Shown here in pieces: positions 59,098 through 64,000 of a DNA stretch of 64,000 nt (within the stretch, counting starts at the first letter, position 1; each line of letters starts with the position of its first letter). Location of the stretch: NCBI RefSeq assembly GCF_000369065.1, contig NZ_KB849802.1:3642-67641 (forward strand), written 5' to 3'. The stretch is from Acinetobacter haemolyticus CIP 64.3 = MTCC 9819 (lineage in GTDB: Bacteria > Pseudomonadota > Gammaproteobacteria > Pseudomonadales > Moraxellaceae). A program made the translations under genes and the position numbers. Below the pieces are notes generated by a model. That model saw nothing but the letters and a program-made list of their open reading frames with translations, did no database searches and was not told the origin of the DNA.

Positions 59098-60554
59098 TAC
59101 AAACAGTATGGTCTATTTCAGGTCGTAGCATTGCGGTATCTGCACTTGCGCTTGCTTTGACTGCATGTCAAAGCATGCGCGGCCCAGAACCGGTCGTGAA
59201 AACCGATATTCCAGAAAGCTATGCATATAACAGCGCTTCTGGTCCTTCTATCGCAGAACAAGGTTATAAACAGTTCTTTTCCGATCCTCGTTTAATCGAA
59301 GTGATTGATTTAGCACTGACCAATAACCGTGATCTGCGTACTGCAGCGCTCAATATTGAACGTGCTCAACAACAGTATCGAATTACTGAAAACAATCAGC
59401 TTCCAACGATTGGTGCGAGTGGCAGTGCGATTCGTCAGGTTACGCCTACACGTGATCCAAACAATCCATATTCAACTTATCAAGTAGGTTTGGGTGTCAC
59501 TGCTTACGAGCTTGATTTTTGGGGTCGCGTGCGCAGCCTAAAAGATGCAGCTTTAGATAATTATCTAGCCACTCAAAGTGCACGTGATTCGACGCAAATC
59601 AGTTTGATTAGTCAAGTCACTCAAGCTTGGTTAAATTATTCATTTGCAACAGCGAACTTAAAACTTGCTGAGCAAACCTTTAAAGCGCAACAAGAGTCTT
59701 ATAATCTGAACAAACGACGCTTTGATGTTGGTATCGACAGTGAAGTTCCGTTACGCCAGGCTCAGATCTCAGTTGAAACAGCACGCAATGACGTTGCAAA
59801 TTACAAGACGCAAATTGCACAAGCAGCAAACTTACTGAATCTTCTAGTAGGTCAACCTGTACCGCAAAACTTGTTGCCTGTGCAACCTGTTAAACGTGTT
59901 ACTCAGCAGAATGTATTTGCTACTGGTTTGCCAAGTGACTTACTGAACAACCGTCCAGATGTCAAAGCAGCCGAATATCAATTAAGTGCTGCCGGCGCCA
60001 ATATTGGTGCGGCAAAAGCACAGTTGTTCCCAAGCATTAGCTTGACAGGTACTGCTGGCTACGCCTCAACTGATTTAAGTGATTTATTTAAGTCAGCAAA
60101 TAGTATGTGGTCAATCGGGCCAAGCCTTGATATGCCAATTTTTGACTGGGGTACACGTCGTGCCAATGTCAAAATCTCTGAAACTGATCAGAAAATTGCA
60201 TTGTCTAACTATGAAAAGTCTGTGCAATCTGCTTTCCGTGAAGTGAACGATGCCCTTGCAACACGCGCTAACATTGGTGAACGTCTTGCAGCACAACAAC
60301 GTTTGGTTGAAGCCACCAATACAACTTATAAACTTTCAAATGCACGATTCCGTGCTGGGATTGATAGTTATTTGACTGTACTGGATGCGCAACGATCAGC
60401 ATACGCAGCAGAACAAGGTTTATTGTTATTGCAACAAGCTGAACAGAACAATCAAATTGAACTGTACAAAACACTGGGCGGTGGTTTAAAAGCCTCAACC
60501 AATGAAACAGTCACACTTCAACCTTCAAGTTCTGAAAAGCACTACAACAAGTAG
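59094..60554 (+). CDS. adeK: RND efflux outer-membrane channel AdeK
   Basis: 486 residues, TolC/OprM-type lipoprotein from GTG 59094, overlapping the adeJ stop (GTGA). Lipobox LTACQS (Cys near residue 24). Two OEP repeats: RTAALNIERAQQQYRITENNQLP with LGVTAYELDFWGRVRSLKDA, and the second with RPDVKAAEYQLSAAGANIGAAKAQLFPSI. Periplasmic helical barrel plus outer-membrane beta barrel. Ends in a terminator at 60571-60605. Confidence 0.95.
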   Translation: MIQTVWSISGRSIAVSALALALTACQSMRGPEPVVKTDIPESYAYNSASGPSIAEQGYKQFFSDPRLIEVIDLALTNNRDLRTAALNIERAQQQYRITENNQLPTIGASGSAIRQVTPTRDPNNPYSTYQVGLGVTAYELDFWGRVRSLKDAALDNYLATQSARDSTQISLISQVTQAWLNYSFATANLKLAEQTFKAQQESYNLNKRRFDVGIDSEVPLRQAQISVETARNDVANYKTQIAQAANLLNLLVGQPVPQNLLPVQPVKRVTQQNVFATGLPSDLLNNRPDVKAAEYQLSAAGANIGAAKAQLFPSISLTGTAGYASTDLSDLFKSANSMWSIGPSLDMPIFDWGTRRANVKISETDQKIALSNYEKSVQSAFREVNDALATRANIGERLAAQQRLVEATNTTYKLSNARFRAGIDSYLTVLDAQRSAYAAEQGLLLLQQAEQNNQIELYKTLGGGLKASTNETVTLQPSSSEKHYNK

Positions 60555-60570
60555 CCTTTCAGTTATTTTA

Positions 60571-60605
60571 TAAAAAAGCTCACTGCAAATCAGTGAGCTT
60601 TTTTT
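60571..60605 (+). terminator. Rho-independent terminator of pap2-adeIJK
   Basis: AAAAAAGCTCACTG-CAAAT-CAGTGAGCTTTTTTT, a strong stem 17 bp after adeK. Confidence 0.88.
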
Positions 60606-60664
60606 ATTGCAAGTTGAGTCAATATTTCTTATCTTCAAAAAGAATTTTTAATGGTCAAAAAATA

Positions 60665-61015
60665 ATGTTATTGAGCAATTTAGAATCTGTACCCGGTCAT
60701 ACGATCTTACGCCAACTCGACGTCGTTTATGGCAGTACGGTACGCAGTAAACATGTCGGACGCGATTTTCTCGCGGGCTTAAAAAACATTGTTGGTGGCG
60801 AATTAACTGCGTATACCGAACTGTTAGAAGAATCTCGCCAAGAAGCCATGCAACGCATGATCGATAAAGCACAAAGTCTAGGTGCAAATGCAGTCGTTGG
60901 TATTCGTTTCTCAACATCGAGTATTACACAAGGCGCATCTGAGTTATTTGTCTACGGCACCGCCGTCGTGGTGCAACCAATCGCACCTAAACTCCCAGAT
61001 CCATTTAGTTCATAG
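60665..61015 (+). CDS. YbjQ-family protein, soluble
   Basis: 116 residues from ATG 60665 (MLLSNLESVPGHTILRQLDV). YbjQ (heavy-metal-binding-domain) fold: GSTVRSKHVGRDFLAGLKNIVGGELTAYTELLEESRQEA and AQSLGANAVVGIRFSTSSI, forming a pentameric ring in solved homologues. Function uncertain. A second YbjQ protein with a membrane anchor follows 9 bp downstream, so they probably work together. Confidence 0.86.
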   Translation: MLLSNLESVPGHTILRQLDVVYGSTVRSKHVGRDFLAGLKNIVGGELTAYTELLEESRQEAMQRMIDKAQSLGANAVVGIRFSTSSITQGASELFVYGTAVVVQPIAPKLPDPFSS

Positions 61016-61024
61016 GAATAACAA

Positions 61025-61465
61025 ATGGATGGCTTAATTTTTCAGATTGTCATTTTTCTCATTTTATTCTCTGTAGGCTGGGGATTTGGTCGTTATAACG
61101 AACAAAAACACTTAAGAGAACTGGACGAAAATGAACGTCTATTGGCAGATATCCACATCGATAGTCGCCGCTTTGCAAGTAGTGAACATCCAGGACACTT
61201 AATTAGCAGTAATGTCGTGATCTCACATGATTATTTTAAATTCATCCTTGCATCAATTAAAAATATTTTAGGTGGTCGCTTAACCAGTTATGAAAGTATC
61301 GTTGAACGTGCACGCCGAGAAGCGATTGTACGTTTGAAGCAACAAGCGAAAGCCATAGGTGGCCATCAAATTTTAGGTGTACGTTTAAGTACTACTGAAA
61401 TGGGCATGCAAGGTGGCATGGTTGAAGTATTTGCTTATGGAACGGTGATTGTAGAACCAAAATAA
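61025..61465 (+). CDS. YbjQ-family protein with N-terminal membrane anchor
   Basis: 146 residues. Membrane segment at about 4-22 (LIFQIVIFLILFSVGWGFG), then a YbjQ domain (about 60-146: FKFILASIKNILGGRLTSYESIVERARREAI, AIGGHQILGVRLSTTEMG, GMVEVFAYGTVIVEPK). The domain parallels that of the upstream gene, so the pair is a duplication in which one copy has become membrane-bound. Function unknown. Confidence 0.84.
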   Translation: MDGLIFQIVIFLILFSVGWGFGRYNEQKHLRELDENERLLADIHIDSRRFASSEHPGHLISSNVVISHDYFKFILASIKNILGGRLTSYESIVERARREAIVRLKQQAKAIGGHQILGVRLSTTEMGMQGGMVEVFAYGTVIVEPK

Positions 61466-61533
61466 TACGCATTGCCGTCAAAAACCGCCTTGCACTTTAT
61501 GCTTGGGATTTTATTCTAGACTTGTCTGAGTTA

Positions 61534-61869
61534 TTACATGAGGGTTAAAGAAAAAATCAAACATAGAGACAAGGCGGCAAATATCCAATTCATTACGGAC
61601 AATGCTTTTGGATACTTCTTGATCAAGATCGGCAATGTAATTAAGCACAGTATATAAATCAAAGGTGCGATGACCATGAGCCATCCAATCCACGCATATC
61701 CCCTCGCCCCTTCAAAATTAGAGACATTGTTTATCGTCACCAATAACAGCGCAACCAACCCAGCAATAAAAATACTCACCGGAACAGCAAATAACAGATA
61801 AAGAATAATTGAGAGAAGTGATACACGCTTTTTTATGAGTGAATGTGTCTGATTGGCATCACCTTTCAT
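61534..61869 (-). CDS. Small hypothetical membrane protein
   Basis: 111 residues from ATG 61869 (MKGDANQTHSLIKKR), with AGG 6 bp upstream. Three hydrophobic segments at about 16-46, 59-76 and 86-108. No family recognised; the composition resembles DUF-type inner-membrane proteins. Lies 19 bp after the SDR gene on the same strand and may be co-transcribed. Confidence 0.65.
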   Translation of the reverse strand: MKGDANQTHSLIKKRVSLLSIILYLLFAVPVSIFIAGLVALLLVTINNVSNFEGARGYAWIGWLMVIAPLIYILCLITLPILIKKYPKALSVMNWIFAALSLCLIFSLTLM

Positions 61870-61888
61870 TTTCAACCTATTCTTTCCA

Positions 61889-62695
61889 CTACTTCACTTT
61901 ACTCTTACGGATCATTTTATATAACAAACTTGGAGATAAACGAGAGACGAGCACACCGAGTTGCTCTTTTTTACCACCAACAACAATGTATTCCTCTCCC
62001 GCCATCAATGATGCAACCACGCGCTCTGCAAAAATATCAGCGTCTAATCCATTCTCAATCGCTTCATCTTGATGCCCTTGTGGCTTTCCTTCTCCATTTA
62101 GTGCATTAAAGGAAACATTGGTTTTCACAAAACCAGGGAACACCACAGAAACCTGTACCCCCTGTTTTGCAACTTCGGCACGCAGACTATTCGCCCACAT
62201 ATGAATCGCAGCTTTTGCCGCAGAATAACTGGCGCGATATTGTGTCCCCAATAGACCTGCAACACTCGAAACAAATACCACTCGACCTGATTTCTGTTTC
62301 AGGAAAGTCGGGAGCACTGTTTTGGTCAGAAACACTTGTGAAAAGTAATCCACCTCCATGATGGCACGTTCTGTTTGCATCGTTGTATCTTGGATCAAAG
62401 CACGCTGACTTAAGCCTGCATTGTTGATCAACCAGTCGATGCGTCCCTTACATGCCAATACTTGCTCATACGCATGTCGAACTTGTGATTCGTCGGTAAT
62501 ATCGGCAGCAATCGAAATATGTTGTTCTGGCTTAAATAAACCGACGCGCACTGACTCCAATTCATCATAACGGCGTGAAGTTAAGACCACCTGAGCACCT
62601 TGTAATGCGCATTCACGAGCCAAAGCTTTGCCCAAACCAGAAGATGCACCTGTGATCCAAACTATTTTATTTTCAAGACTTTTTAGCTTTGCCAT
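61889..62695 (-). CDS. Short-chain dehydrogenase/reductase
   Basis: 268 residues, classical SDR. Cofactor motif TGASSGLGKALA (15-26, TGxxxGxG), NNAG (about 91-94), catalytic Ser in VFVSSVAGLLG and Tyr-x-x-x-Lys in YSAAKAAIHMW (about 158-162). The C-terminal region near KMIRKSKVK is basic and may be membrane-associating, as in DltE/DHRS7-like SDRs. Substrate unknown. Starts 12 bp after the upstream gene of 62708-63370, suggesting an operon. Confidence 0.9.
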   Translation of the reverse strand: MAKLKSLENKIVWITGASSGLGKALARECALQGAQVVLTSRRYDELESVRVGLFKPEQHISIAADITDESQVRHAYEQVLACKGRIDWLINNAGLSQRALIQDTTMQTERAIMEVDYFSQVFLTKTVLPTFLKQKSGRVVFVSSVAGLLGTQYRASYSAAKAAIHMWANSLRAEVAKQGVQVSVVFPGFVKTNVSFNALNGEGKPQGHQDEAIENGLDADIFAERVVASLMAGEEYIVVGGKKEQLGVLVSRLSPSLLYKMIRKSKVK

Positions 62696-62707
62696 ATTTT
62701 TCCCTAC

Positions 62708-63370
62708 CTATGCTTGCTGGCGCATAAACTTTAGAAAATAATCAACATAAGTCGATGCCATCTGTTGATCAAGTTGAGTGCCTAATTTTTCTAAGCGCTT
62801 GTAACCAAGATGCGTTGTCATATTGATCACGCCATTTAAGGTTTTATCAACGACAAAGTTAAATTTTAAACATTTTTTCGGCTCTCGAATCAGATGGGTT
62901 ACCCCAACATCAATTACCTCTGTTAAAAGTTTGAGTGCGTGCTGAATTTCTTGTTGATTACCCGCAGCTAACTTTTGTGCAGATGCCGTAACCTGCTGAG
63001 CGAGTTGCGACTCTACTGGATAAGTCATGTAAATATGATCATCTTCGATTTGCAACGTTTTGGATAAGTATTCAACCAGTGGAATGAGACGGTCATTTCC
63101 AAAAAAGGATACTGACCAAGGCATATATTTGCGAATCGCCTCTAGAATCTGCTGAATCACTTTTTCAGACTCGCCTGTTTTTGAATGCTGTTGGTTTTCT
63201 TGTAGTAACACCATAAAAACTTGCTCAATCACCTCACAAGCCATTTCAGACAATACATTACCCAACGCATTGGCCTGACTTTCTTTATTACCCTGCAATA
63301 ATTGCGTTCGAATATGCGCAAATCTTGCATAAGTATCTGCATGAATACTTAAATAAACAGCGGTCTCCAT
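62708..63370 (-). CDS. Hypothetical protein, paralogue of next gene (copy 1)
   Basis: 220 residues from ATG 63370 (METAVYLSIHADTYARFAH) with AAGG upstream. Mostly helical and soluble. I do not recognise the family. A highly conserved block, LIREPKKCLKFNFVVDKTLN near residues 160-180, and RKYMPWSVSFFGNDRL near 84-99 are shared with the gene to its right. A terminator lies between the two copies, so each may be expressed separately. Confidence 0.78.
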   Translation of the reverse strand: METAVYLSIHADTYARFAHIRTQLLQGNKESQANALGNVLSEMACEVIEQVFMVLLQENQQHSKTGESEKVIQQILEAIRKYMPWSVSFFGNDRLIPLVEYLSKTLQIEDDHIYMTYPVESQLAQQVTASAQKLAAGNQQEIQHALKLLTEVIDVGVTHLIREPKKCLKFNFVVDKTLNGVINMTTHLGYKRLEKLGTQLDQQMASTYVDYFLKFMRQQA

Positions 63371-63402
63371 CCTCACAACCTTAATTCTTTGAGTTCCGTA
63401 AA

Positions 63403-63434
63403 TAAAAAAGACTTGTCAAAACAAGCCTTTTTCA
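63403..63434 (-). terminator. Terminator between the two paralogues
   Basis: Minus-strand GGCTTGT-TTTG-ACAAGTC with one G-U pair followed by TTTTTT. Confidence 0.7.
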
Positions 63435-63494
63435 AATTTAAAAGTAAAAATCTATTCTATCATTTTGGCTTTTACTTCATGAATGTAGCACAAC

Positions 63495-64000
63495 CTAATT
63501 CGGTTCTGTATGCATAAATGCCAAAAAATGGTTAACGCACGCTGTAGCCGCTCCTGTATCCACTTGCTCGCCCATTTTTTCAAGTCGCTTATAACTTAAA
63601 TTTGCAGTGAGATTGATGACACCATTGAGTGTTTTATCGACTACACGATTAAAATTAAGACATTTTTTCGGTTCACGAATCAGATTGGTGACCCCCAAAT
63701 CCACGATTTGAATCAGTGTTTGAAATACATCCATCATGTCTTGAGTTTCATTATTTTTTAATTGCTCTACCAAAGCATGTGCTTGTTGGACCAAATGATG
63801 ATCAATGGGATACGATACATATACTTGTTCATCATGATATTTAATCATATTGGAAAAATAATTGACGAATGGACATAAACGTTCATTGCCAAATAATGCA
63901 ATCGACCACGGCATGTATTTTCGAACTGCAGCAATAATTTGTTGAATGATTTTTTCTGATTCTACGGTGTATTTCTGAGTTAAATGGGTTGGTTTTCGAT
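63495..64000 (-). CDS. Hypothetical protein, paralogue of previous gene (copy 2, 5' end outside window)
   Basis: About 168 residues visible; the frame is open to the right edge, and the internal Met in RKYMPWSIALFGNERL is not the start, because TVESEKIIQQIIAAVRKYMPW aligns with copy 1 upstream of it. The two copies agree through the C-terminal half, including DLGVTNLIREPKKCLNFNRV, DKTLNGVINLTANLSYKRLEKMG and the final helix. Family and function unknown. Confidence 0.75.
   Translation of the reverse strand, partial: RKPTHLTQKYTVESEKIIQQIIAAVRKYMPWSIALFGNERLCPFVNYFSNMIKYHDEQVYVSYPIDHHLVQQAHALVEQLKNNETQDMMDVFQTLIQIVDLGVTNLIREPKKCLNFNRVVDKTLNGVINLTANLSYKRLEKMGEQVDTGAATACVNHFLAFMHTEPN

Overview
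The window is a chromosomal segment of an Acinetobacter species. The evidence is the gltA / sdhCDAB / sucAB-lpdA-sucCD cluster, the pap2-adeIJK efflux operon, a low-GC backbone, and protein sequences that read as Acinetobacter orthologues. I cannot name the species from sequence alone; the neighbourhood differs from the simple trpS-aar-sucD order I recall for A. baylyi.

Layout. 1-854: start of a Bap-like secreted adhesin (minus strand, runs off the left edge) with a near-pure Asp-Ala repeat. 1234-2942: a 1039-bp IS5-family element separating two unrelated gene stumps, one of them a truncated ypfJ-type zinc peptidase, with no target duplication; this is the scar of an IS-mediated deletion. 2986-5085: DUF808 protein and trpS. 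5231-5383: a probable Aar small RNA. 5501-7892: yqiJ-yqiK (NfeD-like/flotillin pair). 7970-8695: an internally deleted IS3-family relic. 8697-12874: an integron, with intI at its right end and six gene cassettes reading away from it on the minus strand, five complete attC sites, one truncated attC, an attI and a candidate cassette promoter. The integrase carries one in-frame TGA where family members have Trp, and the most distal cassette is frameshifted. 12882-15372: an intact IS66-family element with a perfect 8-bp duplication, inserted at the intI stop codon.

15466-29472 is the TCA-cycle block: succinyl-CoA ligase, lipoamide dehydrogenase, 2-oxoglutarate dehydrogenase and succinate dehydrogenase on the minus strand, with citrate synthase divergent on the plus strand. 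29538-53886 is ordinary core genome: trhO, DedA, tpm, LysR/LysE, rpoD, lipB, an SCP2/alcohol dehydrogenase pair, an APC permease, a flavodoxin/HxlR divergon, trmL, cysG, serS, lolA, pirin, rpmA/rplU, ispB and a Gcr-type membrane protein. 54048-60554 is pap2-adeIJK, preceded by a 22-bp palindrome overlapping its promoter. The right end holds two YbjQ proteins, a short-chain dehydrogenase and two tandem paralogues of an unrecognised family; the second runs off the window.

The most notable region is 5.4-15.4 kb: a composite insertion between a small-RNA gene and sucD, holding an integron whose integrase has been silenced by a single nonsense mutation. The best regulatory leads are the pap2-adeIJK operator, the HxlR operator, and the structured leader with small ORFs upstream of sucA. 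All identifications come from reading the sequence; no database search was run.
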